Assembly: GCF_014109725.1 (NCBI RefSeq)
Contig: NZ_CP058554.1
Span: forward strand, 2,976,001 to 3,040,000
Source: Comamonas piscis
Lineage (GTDB): Bacteria > Pseudomonadota > Gammaproteobacteria > Burkholderiales > Burkholderiaceae_C
Length of the DNA: 64,000 nt
Direction of reading: 5' to 3'
The notes beneath the pieces were generated by a model. It was given only the letters and a program-made list of their open reading frames with translations, did not search any database and had not been told where the DNA came from. The translations under genes and the position numbers were made by a program. Positions 31,484 through 40,560 of the stretch are shown piece by piece; the first letter of the stretch is position 1; every line of letters starts with the position of its first letter.

Positions 31484-33013
31484 TTACTTCTTGCCGCCCA
31501 TGATGCTGCCCAAGACGCCGCGCAGAATCTGGTTGCCCAGCTTGGTGCCAAAGGAGCGGGCAGTGGACTTGGCCATCGATTGCACAATGCCGTCCTTCTT
31601 GCCACCCCGAGGGCCAGTGGTGCCAAACAACATGTCGTTGAGGCTGCCCATCAGGCCGCCGTCTTCAGGCGCTGCGGCGCCCCCGGCGGCACCTGCAGCG
31701 CCTGCAGTGGTTTTGCCGCCTGCAGCGGTGGTGGCCTGGCCGGCGCGGGCTTTCAAAATCTCGTAGGCCGATTCGCGGTCCACAGCCGTGTCATAGACGC
31801 CAGCCACCAGCGAACCCTTGAGCAAGGCCTGGCGCTGCTCCGTGGTAATGGGGCCGATCTGGCTACCGGGGGGCAGCACATAGACGCGCTCAGTCACGCT
31901 GGGGCGGCCTTTTTCGTCCAGAAAGCTCACAAGAGCCTCGCCCACGGCCAGCTCGGTGATGGCGGTCTCGATGTTCAGGCCGGGGTTGGCTCGCATCGTA
32001 GTGGCCGTGGCCTTGACGGCCTTTTGGTCACGCGGCGTGAAGGCGCGCAGCGCATGCTGCACGCGGTTGCCCAGCTGGGCGAGCACGCTGTCGGGAATGT
32101 CCAGTGGGTTCTGTGTGACGAAATACACGCCCACGCCCTTGGAGCGCACGAGGCGCACCACCAGCTCAATGCGCTCTTGCAGCACCTTTGGGGCGTCATT
32201 GAACAGCAGGTGCGCCTCGTCAAAGAAGAACACCAGCTTGGGCTTGTCCGGGTCACCAATCTCGGGGAGCTTCTCGTACAAATCGGACAGCATCCACAGC
32301 AGGAAGGTGGAGTAGAGGCGCGGCGCGTTCATCAGCTTGTCGGCGGCCAGAATATTGACTACCCCTTGCGTACCAACGGTCTGCATCATGTCATCGATGT
32401 TGAGCATGGGCTCGCCAAAGAAATTGCTGCCGCCTTGCTGCTCGATCTGCAGCAGGCCGCGCTGAATGGCGCCCACGCTGGCCGAGCTGATGTTGCCGTA
32501 GTCGGTGGTGAACTGCTTGGCGTTCTCGCCCACATAGGACAGCATCGCGCGCAGGTCCTTGAGGTCGAGCAGCAGCATGCCGTTGTCATCGGCGATCTTG
32601 AACACCAAGTTGAGTACGCCCATCTGCGTGTCGTTCAAATCCAGCATGCGGCCCAGCAGCAAGGGGCCCATGTCGGAGATGGTGGCGCGCACGGGATGGC
32701 CTTGCTCGCCAAACACATCCCACAAGGTGGTGGGGCAGGCGAGGGGCTTGGGCAGGTCAATGCCGCGCTCTTGCAAAGTGGCGGCCAGTTTGCCGCCGAT
32801 CTGACCGGTTTGGCTGATGCCGGTCAAATCACCTTTGATATCGGCCATGAACACGGGCACGCCAATGCCCGAGAAACCCTCGGCCAATGTCTGAAGGGTT
32901 ACAGTCTTGCCCGTGCCGGTTGCGCCGGTGATGAGCCCGTGTCGATTGGCGAGGCCAGGCAGTAAAAAACACTGCGTCGTGCCATTTTTGGCAACCAGTA
33001 GGGGTTCAGCCAT
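31484..33013 (-). CDS. HerA-like ATPase, DUF853 family
   Basis: A 509-residue HerA/FtsK-type P-loop ATPase. Walker A is GATGTGKT (about residues 30-37) and Walker B is KLVFFFDEAHLLF. The C-terminal 120 residues are Ala/Gly-rich and end in a basic helix. The family is widespread, but its role is poorly known; DNA or protein translocation at the membrane has been proposed. I chose ATG 33013 because GAGGAAA lies seven bases upstream. Confidence 0.85.
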   Translation of the reverse strand: MAEPLLVAKNGTTQCFLLPGLANRHGLITGATGTGKTVTLQTLAEGFSGIGVPVFMADIKGDLTGISQTGQIGGKLAATLQERGIDLPKPLACPTTLWDVFGEQGHPVRATISDMGPLLLGRMLDLNDTQMGVLNLVFKIADDNGMLLLDLKDLRAMLSYVGENAKQFTTDYGNISSASVGAIQRGLLQIEQQGGSNFFGEPMLNIDDMMQTVGTQGVVNILAADKLMNAPRLYSTFLLWMLSDLYEKLPEIGDPDKPKLVFFFDEAHLLFNDAPKVLQERIELVVRLVRSKGVGVYFVTQNPLDIPDSVLAQLGNRVQHALRAFTPRDQKAVKATATTMRANPGLNIETAITELAVGEALVSFLDEKGRPSVTERVYVLPPGSQIGPITTEQRQALLKGSLVAGVYDTAVDRESAYEILKARAGQATTAAGGKTTAGAAGAAGGAAAPEDGGLMGSLNDMLFGTTGPRGGKKDGIVQSMAKSTARSFGTKLGNQILRGVLGSIMGGKK

Positions 33014-33091
33014 CGTAGGTTTCCTCTCCAGCATCAAAGTCAAAAGTAAAATCGCAGTCTAGCTAGATAAAACAATAGCAAAGGAAATTCT

Positions 33092-33811
33092 GTGGCAGGA
33101 CACAGCAAATGGGCGAATATTCAACACCGCAAGGGTCGTCAGGACGAAAAGCGCGGCAAGGTATGGACGCGGATCATTCGTGAAATCATGGTCGCAGCGC
33201 GGCAAGGCGGGGCAGATTTGAGCGCCAACCCCCGCCTGCGTCTGGCGATCGACAAGGCCAAGGCTGCCAATATGCCGGCCGACAACATCAAGCGCAATGT
33301 GGACAAGGCCACCGGCAACCTCGAAGGCGTGACCTACGAGGAAATCCGCTACGAAGGCTATGGCATCAATGGCGCGGCCATCATTGTCGACACCATGACA
33401 GACAACCGCGTACGTACCGTGGCCGATGTGCGCCATGCGTTCAGCAAGCACGGCGGCAACATGGGCACCGAGGGCTCGGTGTCTTTCCAGTTTCAGAACG
33501 TGGGCCAGCTGGTGTTTGCCCCGGGTGCCGATGAAGACAAGATCATGGAAGTGGCGCTGGAAGCCGGCGCCGAGGACGTGATCACCGACGAGGAAGGCGC
33601 TGTCGAAGTGCTGACCCCTCCGTCAGAATTTGAGGCGGTGCGCAATGCGCTGGAGGCTGCGGGTTTCAAGCCCGAAGTGGCCGAGGTGACGATGCGGCCG
33701 GAAAATACGGTAGATCTGGATGAGGAAGGTGCGGCCAAGATGCAAAAGCTTCTGGACGCGCTGGAAGATCTGGATGATGTGCAAGATGTTTACCATAACG
33801 CGGCGCTATGA
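33092..33811 (+). CDS. yebC: YebC/PmpR-family protein
   Basis: A 239-residue protein starting (GTG) MAGHSKWANIQHRKGRQD, the family's invariant N-terminus, with a late MRPENTV segment. YebC proteins were long called transcription regulators; some members are now linked to helping ribosomes through proline-rich stretches. AAGGAAA precedes the GTG. It overlaps purD by ATGA, so the two are cotranscribed. Confidence 0.93.
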   Translation: MAGHSKWANIQHRKGRQDEKRGKVWTRIIREIMVAARQGGADLSANPRLRLAIDKAKAANMPADNIKRNVDKATGNLEGVTYEEIRYEGYGINGAAIIVDTMTDNRVRTVADVRHAFSKHGGNMGTEGSVSFQFQNVGQLVFAPGADEDKIMEVALEAGAEDVITDEEGAVEVLTPPSEFEAVRNALEAAGFKPEVAEVTMRPENTVDLDEEGAAKMQKLLDALEDLDDVQDVYHNAAL

Positions 33812-35085
33812 AGGTACTTGTGATTGGTGGCGGCGGCCGTGAACACGCAATGGCCTGGAAGTTGGCGCAATCGCCCAAGGTCTCCAAGGTTTATGTAGCC
33901 CCGGGCAATGCAGGCACCGCACGCGACAAGCGTCTGGAAAACCTGCCGATCACCGATGTGGTCAAGCTGCGCGAATGGGCGCAGGACAACGGTGTGCAGC
34001 TGTCCGTGGTGGGCCCCGAGGCGCCTTTGGCTGCCGGTGTGGTCGATGAATTTCGTGCCCATGGCATGAAGATTTTTGGCCCGACCAAGGCCGCTGCGCA
34101 GCTGGAAAGCTCCAAAGCCTTCTCCAAGGATTTCATGGCCCGCCATGGCATCCCGACGGCGCAGTACGCGACCTTCAGCGACCCGGTGCAGGCCCATGCC
34201 TATATCGACAAGCTGGGCGCGCCTATTGTGGTCAAGGCCGATGGCCTGGCCGCTGGCAAGGGTGTGGTGGTAGCCACCACCGCCCAAGAAGCCCACGATG
34301 CGGTGGACTTCATGCTGGTGGACAACAAATACGGCGTGGCCCATAACGATGGTGGCGCCCGCGTGGTGATCGAGGAATTCCTCGATGGCGAGGAAGCCAG
34401 CTTTATCGTGCTGTGCGACGGCAAGAGCGTGACGGCCCTGGCAACCAGCCAAGACCACAAACGCTTGAAGGATGGCGACCAGGGCCCCAACACCGGTGGC
34501 ATGGGTGCTTATTCGCCTGCACCCGTGGTGACGGCCGATGTGCATGCCCGCGCGATGCGCGAGATCATTCTGCCAACCATCCGTGGTATGGAAAAAGACG
34601 GTATTACCTATACCGGATTTTTGTATGCGGGCCTGATGATCGACAAGGCGGGCCACCTCAAGACCTTGGAGTTCAACTGCCGCATGGGCGATCCGGAAAC
34701 CCAGCCGATCATGATGCGGCTTAAGAGCGATCTGGTCGATGTGATGCAGGCTGCTACCGATGGCAAGCTCGACCAGATCGAGCTGCAATGGGACCGCCGT
34801 ACCGCGCTGGGTGTGGTGATGGCTGCCCATGGCTACCCTGATGCACCGCGCAAGGGTGATGTGATCAGCGGTTTGCCTGAGGACGAGGACGAAGTCATGG
34901 TCTTCCATGCCGGCACGACGGTGCAAGACGGCAAGCCCGTTACCAGCGGTGGCCGCGTACTCTGCGTCACCGCCTTGGCTGACAACGTCAAGCAGGCGCA
35001 GCAGCGGGTGTATGCCACTGCAGCGCAAGTGCATTTCGATGGCGCGCAATACCGCCACGACATCGGCTACCGCGCGGTCAAGTGA
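33808..35085 (+). CDS. purD: phosphoribosylamine--glycine ligase PurD
   Basis: A 425-residue ATP-grasp enzyme of purine synthesis. The N-terminal VIGGGGREHAMAWKLAQS motif, VVKADGLAAGKGV, and the GDPETQP and GGRVLCV blocks are all present. It overlaps yebC by four bases and is followed 29 bases later by hemF, so one operon is likely. Confidence 0.97.
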   Translation: MKVLVIGGGGREHAMAWKLAQSPKVSKVYVAPGNAGTARDKRLENLPITDVVKLREWAQDNGVQLSVVGPEAPLAAGVVDEFRAHGMKIFGPTKAAAQLESSKAFSKDFMARHGIPTAQYATFSDPVQAHAYIDKLGAPIVVKADGLAAGKGVVVATTAQEAHDAVDFMLVDNKYGVAHNDGGARVVIEEFLDGEEASFIVLCDGKSVTALATSQDHKRLKDGDQGPNTGGMGAYSPAPVVTADVHARAMREIILPTIRGMEKDGITYTGFLYAGLMIDKAGHLKTLEFNCRMGDPETQPIMMRLKSDLVDVMQAATDGKLDQIELQWDRRTALGVVMAAHGYPDAPRKGDVISGLPEDEDEVMVFHAGTTVQDGKPVTSGGRVLCVTALADNVKQAQQRVYATAAQVHFDGAQYRHDIGYRAVK

Positions 35086-35114
35086 TCGCCGTGTTCCTGC
35101 ATTGAGGATAGACC

Positions 35115-36074
35115 GTGCTGCCCACTTCCGTTGACCAAGTGAGCGCCGGGCCGCAGGCCCAGGCGGTTGCCAGCTACCTGCAGGCGCTGCAATCCTCGAT
35201 CACCGAGGCGGTGCTGGCATTGGAGCGCGAAGCAGGCAGCAAGGCCAGCTTTGTAGCCGACCCTTGGCAAAAACCGCCAGGAGAAAAGCTGCAAGGCCAG
35301 GGCCTGACCAAGATCCTGGAAGGTGGCGCCGTGTTTGAGCGTGCCGGCGTGGGCTTCTCGCAAGTGCGGGGCCCGCAGCTGCCACCCTCGGCCACCCAGC
35401 ACCGGCCCGAGCTGGCCGGCGCGCCTTTCACCGCCATGGGCGTGTCTTTGGTCTTTCATCCGCGCAACCCCTATGTGCCAACGGTGCATATGAATGTGCG
35501 CATGATTGCCGCCGGTCATCCGGGCCAGCCTGCTACCTGCTGGTTTGGCGGCGGCATGGATTTGACGCCGTTCTACCCCTTTGCCGAGGATGCGGTGCAT
35601 TTTCACCAAACCTGCCACGATGCGGTGGCACCGTTTGGTGCAGATCTGTACCCACGCTTCAAGCAGTGGTGTGATAGCTACTTCTTCCTGAAGCACCGCC
35701 AAGAGGCACGTGGCATCGGCGGCATCTTTTTTGATGATTTCTCCGAGCAGGGCTTTGACGGCGGTTTTGCCATGTTGCAGTCGGTGGGGGATGCTTTCCT
35801 CCAAGCCTATTTGCCCATCGTCCAGCGCCGCAAAGCGCTGGCCTATGGCGAGCGCGAGCGCGAGTTTCAGCTCTACCGGCGCGGGCGCTATGTGGAGTTC
35901 AACCTGGTCTGGGACCGGGGCACGCATTTTGGCTTGCAGTCGGGCGGGCGTACTGAATCGATCCTGTTGTCGATGCCACCCCTTGCCAGCTGGAGCTACC
36001 AGCGGCAGGACCCGCAGGGCTCGCCTGAAGAGCGCTTGCTGTCGGAGTTTTTGCAGCCGCGCGACTGGATATAG
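35115..36074 (+). CDS. hemF: oxygen-dependent coproporphyrinogen III oxidase
   Basis: A 319-residue heme-pathway enzyme that oxidatively decarboxylates coproporphyrinogen III. Hallmarks are ILEGGAVFERAGVGFS, CWFGGGMDLTPFYPF and GIGGIFFDDF, and a late FNLVWDRGTHFGLQ with the SMPP block. It uses a GTG start. In many relatives nadD lies next; here the next gene is rsfS after about 210 bases. Confidence 0.95.
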   Translation: MLPTSVDQVSAGPQAQAVASYLQALQSSITEAVLALEREAGSKASFVADPWQKPPGEKLQGQGLTKILEGGAVFERAGVGFSQVRGPQLPPSATQHRPELAGAPFTAMGVSLVFHPRNPYVPTVHMNVRMIAAGHPGQPATCWFGGGMDLTPFYPFAEDAVHFHQTCHDAVAPFGADLYPRFKQWCDSYFFLKHRQEARGIGGIFFDDFSEQGFDGGFAMLQSVGDAFLQAYLPIVQRRKALAYGEREREFQLYRRGRYVEFNLVWDRGTHFGLQSGGRTESILLSMPPLASWSYQRQDPQGSPEERLLSEFLQPRDWI

Positions 36075-36286
36075 CCCGGCCATTCAGCGGCAAGAGGGCC
36101 ATCGCTGCGGGTTTTTCACGCAGCTTGCGTATAATCGCCCCTACGCTGCAAATGCGCGCATCCCTTTCGGCTTGTAGCGCGGCAGCTTCTTTGCAAGGCG
36201 TAGCCCTTTTGTCACTGCGTGTTGACGCGATCAACAATAACTGCAACACGCGCTATAGTAGAACCACTTTCATCCATCAACAACTG

Positions 36287-37015
36287 ATGACCACCGTCAA
36301 AAAAACCGAATCCACCGCCAAGAAATCCGTGCAATTGCTGCAGCGTGCCATCGTTGATGGTCTGGAGGATGTGAAAGCGCAAGATATCCAGGTTTTCGAT
36401 ACCGAGCACCTGTCGCCGCTGTTTGAGCGCGTGATCGTGGCCTCCGGCACCTCGAACCGCCAGACCAAGGCGCTGGCCGCCAGCGTCAAGGATGCCGTCA
36501 AGGAAGCTGGCTTCCCCAAGCCGCGCACCGAGGGTGAAGGCAATGGCGAGTGGATCATTGTCGATTGCGGGTCCGTCGTGGCTCACATCATGCAGCCGAT
36601 GATTCGCCAGTACTACCGTCTCGAAGAGATGTGGGGCGACTTGCCCGTGCGTCTGAAGCTGGGTGCCCCCAAGCCCAAGGCGGCCAAGGCCGAGCTGGAT
36701 GGCGATGCAGAGGCCAAGCCCAAGAAAAAGCCTGCTGCACGCAAGGCCGCTGACGCTTCCGCCGATGCAGATGCACCGGTGAAGAAGGCCGCGCCCAAGA
36801 AGACTGCGGTCAAGAAGATCTCTGGCACCGTGGCTAAAAAGCCTGCTGCCAAGAAGAGCTCGGCTGCCGCCACCGTGAAGACCGTGGTCGTCAACAAGCC
36901 TAAGGCCAGCAAGCCAGCAGCCAAGTCGGCAGTGGCCAAGGCACCTGCAAAGGCAGCTGCCAAAACCGCCGCTAAAAAGCCCGCCGCCAAGCGCGCGCCT
37001 AGCAAGGCCAAATAA
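36287..37015 (+). CDS. rsfS: ribosomal silencing factor RsfS with histone-like tail
   Basis: A 242-residue protein. The RsfS domain covers about residues 10-125 (AIVDGLEDVKAQDI, FERVIVASGTSNRQ, WIIVDCGSVVAHIM); it binds uL14 and blocks subunit joining. About 110 further residues are Lys/Ala/Pro repeats (AAKK, KPAAK) like histone H1. The normal factor ends near residue 125. I chose ATG 36287 by domain start; the frame opens earlier at 36125. TATAAT at 36130 may be its promoter. A strong terminator follows. Confidence 0.9.
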   Translation: MTTVKKTESTAKKSVQLLQRAIVDGLEDVKAQDIQVFDTEHLSPLFERVIVASGTSNRQTKALAASVKDAVKEAGFPKPRTEGEGNGEWIIVDCGSVVAHIMQPMIRQYYRLEEMWGDLPVRLKLGAPKPKAAKAELDGDAEAKPKKKPAARKAADASADADAPVKKAAPKKTAVKKISGTVAKKPAAKKSSAAATVKTVVVNKPKASKPAAKSAVAKAPAKAAAKTAAKKPAAKRAPSKAK

Positions 37016-37056
37016 AAGCCCGCACGCGCTGCGTGCCAGCGCGTGAAAGCGCACAG

Positions 37057-37090
37057 AGAGCTGTACTGCCAGGCAGGACAGCTCTTTTTT
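37057..37090 (+). terminator. intrinsic terminator after rsfS
   Basis: AGAGCTGT (37057-37064) and ACAGCTCT (37078-37085) form the stem, with further pairing inside, and six T follow. rlmH begins 16 bases later, so it may have its own promoter or rely on read-through. Confidence 0.85.
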
Positions 37091-37105
37091 CTTTGGAGCA
37101 TTCCG

Positions 37106-37573
37106 ATGAAGATATTCATTGTCGCGGTGGGCCAGCATGTGCCCGATTGGGCGCAGACCGCCTATGACGACTACGCCAAACGTTTCCCGCCCGAGCTGAA
37201 GGTGGAGTTGAAGGCGGTGAAGACCGAGCCGCGCGGCTCCAAAACGGTGGAGACCCTGTATGCCGCCGAGCGCAAGCGCATCGAGGCGGCGATACCGCGC
37301 GGCACACGCATTGTGGCGCTCGATGAGCGCGGCACCAACCTGACCACCAAGGCGCTGGCCCAGCGGGTCAAAGGCTGGCAGTTGGAAGGCGATGATGTGG
37401 CGCTGATCATTGGCGGCCCGGATGGCCTGGACCCCGAGTTCAAGGCCGCCGCGCACGAGCGCATCCGCCTGTCTGACATGACCTTGCCGCATGCAATGGT
37501 GCGGGTGCTGCTGATCGAGCAGCTCTACCGCGCCTGGTCGGTCAATGCCGGCCACCCTTACCACCGCGAATAG
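37106..37573 (+). CDS. rlmH: 23S rRNA (pseudouridine1915-N3)-methyltransferase RlmH
   Basis: A 155-residue SPOUT methyltransferase, starting MKIFIVAVGQ. The knot region has VALIIGGPDGLDPE, and the C-terminus has LPHAMVRVLLIEQLYRAWSV and HPYHRE. It modifies helix 69 of 23S rRNA. ATG 37106 has TTGGAG upstream. It lies in the rsfS-rlmH-maf-rng order typical of the group. Confidence 0.95.
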   Translation: MKIFIVAVGQHVPDWAQTAYDDYAKRFPPELKVELKAVKTEPRGSKTVETLYAAERKRIEAAIPRGTRIVALDERGTNLTTKALAQRVKGWQLEGDDVALIIGGPDGLDPEFKAAAHERIRLSDMTLPHAMVRVLLIEQLYRAWSVNAGHPYHRE

Positions 37574-37725
37574 CCGCGAAGCGGTGCTTGCAGGCCTGCG
37601 AGGCTGCTGCAATCCCCGCGCTTGCCAGTGGGCGGCTGGATGCGTTATGCTGCAAAAATAATAGCTGCTTGTGCTTGATAGATGGGCGCAGGCGCTTGTT
37701 TCAAATCAACGCCTCCGCTCCCACC

Positions 37726-38340
37726 ATGCCATCCTTTGTCTACCTGGCCTCGCAATCCCCCCGCCGCCGTCAACTGCTGGAGCAGATCGGTGTAGACCAC
37801 CGTTTGCTCATCGCCCAGGATGACGATCCCGAGCCCCAGGACCCTGAAGCGCTGGAGCTGGTGCTGGCCCGTGAATCGGCGACTGACTATGTGCAGCGGG
37901 TGACAGGGCTGAAGCTGGATGCCGCACTGGCCCGGCTGGAGCGGCGCGGCCTGGATGTGGCGCCGGTGTTGTGCTCCGACACCACCGTGTCTTTAGGCCG
38001 GCAGATACTGGGCAAGCCCGAGACGCCTGAGCACGCCAGGGAGATGCTGCAAGCGCTGAGCGGCAAGACCCACCGGGTGCTGACTGCCGTGGCCCTGCAA
38101 AGCGGGCGCAAGCGTCTGACGACCCTCTCCGTCTCCAGCGTGCAATTCGCCCCGATGGATGCCGCGCAAATTGATGCCTATGTGGCCAGTGGCGAGCCCA
38201 TGGGCAAAGCCGGCGCTTACGGCGTGCAGGGCCGGGCGGCGGCCTACATTGCCAAGATCAGTGGCAGCTATTCGGGCATCATGGGGCTGCCAGTGTTTGA
38301 GACTGCCAACCTGCTGCGCGCAGCCGGCTTTGCTATCTAA
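37726..38340 (+). CDS. maf: Maf nucleoside-triphosphate pyrophosphatase (YhdE type)
   Basis: A 204-residue protein with the Maf signature LASQSPRRRQLL at the N-terminus, CSDTTVSLG (catalytic Asp) and the late YGVQGRAAAYI block. It hydrolyses noncanonical or pyrimidine NTPs such as dTTP and UTP to monophosphates. ATG 37726 is chosen by the conserved start; the open frame extends upstream to 37588. Confidence 0.93.
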   Translation: MPSFVYLASQSPRRRQLLEQIGVDHRLLIAQDDDPEPQDPEALELVLARESATDYVQRVTGLKLDAALARLERRGLDVAPVLCSDTTVSLGRQILGKPETPEHAREMLQALSGKTHRVLTAVALQSGRKRLTTLSVSSVQFAPMDAAQIDAYVASGEPMGKAGAYGVQGRAAAYIAKISGSYSGIMGLPVFETANLLRAAGFAI

Positions 38341-38352
38341 GGCCATCTAAGA

Positions 38353-39849
38353 ATGACTTCTATGCAAAATGATATTTTGATCAACTGGGCGCCGCAGGAG
38401 ACACGCGTGGCCATCATCGAGGGCGGCTCTGTGCAGGAGCTGCACCACGAGCGCACCCTGGAGCGTGGCCTGGTCGGCAATGTCTACCTGGGCAAGGTCT
38501 CGCGCGTGCTGCCGGGCATGCAGTCCGCGTTTATTGATATTGGACTGGAACGCGCCGCTTTTCTGCATGTGGCCGATGTCTGGCAGCGGCAGGAAGGGGG
38601 CCTGGCGCCCATGTTTGCCCGCAAGGGCGAGCCCCAGGTGCCGATTGAAAAGCAGGTGTTCGAGGGCCAGTCGATCATGGTGCAGGTCATCAAGGACCCG
38701 ATTGGTACCAAGGGCGCCCGCCTGTCCACGCAGATCAGCGTAGCGGGCCGCCTGCTGGTATTTTTGCCCCAGGACGACCATATCGGCGTATCGCAAAAGA
38801 TTCCTCAGAACGAGCGCGACGCTCTGCGGGCGCGCTTGCAAGCGCTCGTGGGCACGGCCGACACCGGCGGTGGTGGCGGTTTTATTTTGCGCACCAATGG
38901 CGAGGACTCCAGCGACGACGAGCTGGCCGAAGACATTGGCTACCTGCGCAAGGTCTGGAAGCGCATCAAGGACAGCGCCGCCAAGCAGGCGGCCAAGACC
39001 TTGCTGCACCAGGACCTGAGCCTCATGCAGCGCGTGCTGCGCGATATGGTGACGGAGAACACGCAGTCGATCCGCATTGATTCCCGCGAGCAATTTGCGC
39101 TGTTGCAGCAGTTTGGCCAAGAATTTATGCCTGCTGCGCTGCCCAAATTGCAGCTGTACAAAGGCGAGCGCCCCATCTTCGACCTGTATTCGGTGGATGA
39201 AGAGATCGCGCGGGCCCTGGGTCGGCGGGTGGATTTAAAGTCTGGTGGCTACCTGGTGGTGGACCAGACGGAAGCCTTGACCACCGTCGATGTGAACACC
39301 GGCGGTTATGTCGGTGCACGCAATTTTGACGACACCATCTTCAAGACCAACCTGGAAGCGGCCCACGCCATTGCCCGCCAGCTGCGGCTGCGCAACCTGG
39401 GCGGCATCATCATCGTGGACTTTATCGACATGGTACGTGAGGACCACCAGGCGCAGGTGCTGAGCGAGCTGCGCAAGCAGCTGCAGCGTGACCGGGTCAA
39501 AACCATGTGCGGTGAGTTCTCGCAGCTCGGTCTGGTGGAGATGACGCGCAAGCGCACCCGCGAATCACTGGCCCATATGCTGTGTACCTCTTGCCCCGTC
39601 TGCAGCGGCGTGGGTGAGGTCAAGACGGTACGCACCGTCTGCTACGACATCCTGCGCGAGATTCTGCGCGAAGCGCGCCAGTTCAACCCCAAGGAATTCC
39701 GCGTGCTCGCCGCCCCTCCGGTGATCGAGATGCTGCTGGACGAAGAAAGCCAGCACCTGGCCGGTCTGTCCGACTTTATCGGCAAGCCCATCTCGCTGCA
39801 TGCCGAGGGGCGGGATGGCTCGGACCAGTACGATATCGTGCTGCTTTGA
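38353..39849 (+). CDS. rng: ribonuclease G
   Basis: A 498-residue RNase E/G-family endonuclease acting on 16S rRNA 5' ends and mRNAs. It has an S1 domain at about 35-130, then catalytic DVNTGGYVG and IIVDFIDM segments with the metal-binding Asp residues. The zinc-link CTSCPVC follows, and the C-terminus lacks the RNase E scaffold. It starts 12 bases after maf. A hairpin follows at 39884. Confidence 0.95.
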   Translation: MTSMQNDILINWAPQETRVAIIEGGSVQELHHERTLERGLVGNVYLGKVSRVLPGMQSAFIDIGLERAAFLHVADVWQRQEGGLAPMFARKGEPQVPIEKQVFEGQSIMVQVIKDPIGTKGARLSTQISVAGRLLVFLPQDDHIGVSQKIPQNERDALRARLQALVGTADTGGGGGFILRTNGEDSSDDELAEDIGYLRKVWKRIKDSAAKQAAKTLLHQDLSLMQRVLRDMVTENTQSIRIDSREQFALLQQFGQEFMPAALPKLQLYKGERPIFDLYSVDEEIARALGRRVDLKSGGYLVVDQTEALTTVDVNTGGYVGARNFDDTIFKTNLEAAHAIARQLRLRNLGGIIIVDFIDMVREDHQAQVLSELRKQLQRDRVKTMCGEFSQLGLVEMTRKRTRESLAHMLCTSCPVCSGVGEVKTVRTVCYDILREILREARQFNPKEFRVLAAPPVIEMLLDEESQHLAGLSDFIGKPISLHAEGRDGSDQYDIVLL

Positions 39850-39883
39850 TCCGCAGCGTCGCATCAAAAGCGGATTGATCAAA

Positions 39884-39904
39884 AAGTGCAATTATTTTGC
39901 ACTT
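39884..39904. terminator. hairpin terminator after rng
   Basis: AAGTGCAA-TTATT-TTGCACTT, a perfect 8-bp stem with a CTTCTTCT tail on the plus strand. The tail is pyrimidine-rich rather than pure T, so it is moderate in strength. Confidence 0.6.
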
Positions 39905-40003
39905 CTTCTAGCTGTAAATTTAAAAATATTGCCTCTTTTGCCATTGGTTATAGCGTTGTGCCAGAAATAATCTGGTAGATCGGTTTATAAAGTGCTAGTA
40001 TTC

Positions 40004-40031
40004 TTTCATCAATGGTTGAAAAATGATGAAA
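40004..40031. promoter_or_regulatory. inverted repeat before hipB, probable HipBA operator
   Basis: TTTCATCA (40004-40011) and TGATGAAA (40024-40031) are perfect inverted arms with a 12-base spacer, ending 10 bases before hipB. HipB-type antitoxins repress their own operon at such repeats. The surrounding leader is AT-rich. Confidence 0.6.
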
Positions 40032-40041
40032 TATTAGCGCT

Positions 40042-40560
40042 ATGGCCAAGAAGACCGCTCCTCTTTTGCCCTCGACCACCAAGCTCCTTGTAGAGTTTGG
40101 GGAGCGGCTCAAGCTTGCGCGCCTGCGCAGAAGGCTGACGGCCAAGCAGGTGGCAGAGCGTGCCGGCATGACCCCGATGACCTTGCGCTCCTTGGAAGCC
40201 GGAGGGTCTGGCGTGACGATCGGTGCCTATTTATCAGTGATGCAGGTCCTTGGACTGGCCAACGATTTGGCCATGCTTGCCACGGAGGACCAACTGGGCC
40301 GCCAGCTCCAGGATGCACGCTTGGTCAAAAGCGAGACTGCACAGTCTGCCCCAGCCCCGCACTTGGTCAGCGAGCCGATGAAAAGCGGCTCCTCACGCAA
40401 ATCGGTGAGGGCACCGGCGGCGAAGAATGACATGCCGACCACCGCTTCATCCTTGCCACCCACTGGCACTCCAGCAGATGCTTTCGGGGATACGAAAACC
40501 ACAGCGACGCTGAGCGCCTTGCTGAAAAAGAGCACACGTAAGGGGGCTGCTGAATCATGA
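40042..40560 (+). CDS. hipB: HipB-like antitoxin (XRE-family HTH)
   Basis: A 172-residue protein. Residues about 18-75 form an XRE helix-turn-helix (RLKLARLRRRLTAKQVAERAG). The C-terminal 90 residues are Ser/Thr/Pro-rich and probably disordered; E. coli HipB is much shorter. It should bind and neutralise HipA and repress the operon. It overlaps hipA by ATGA. Confidence 0.85.
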   Translation: MAKKTAPLLPSTTKLLVEFGERLKLARLRRRLTAKQVAERAGMTPMTLRSLEAGGSGVTIGAYLSVMQVLGLANDLAMLATEDQLGRQLQDARLVKSETAQSAPAPHLVSEPMKSGSSRKSVRAPAAKNDMPTTASSLPPTGTPADAFGDTKTTATLSALLKKSTRKGAAES

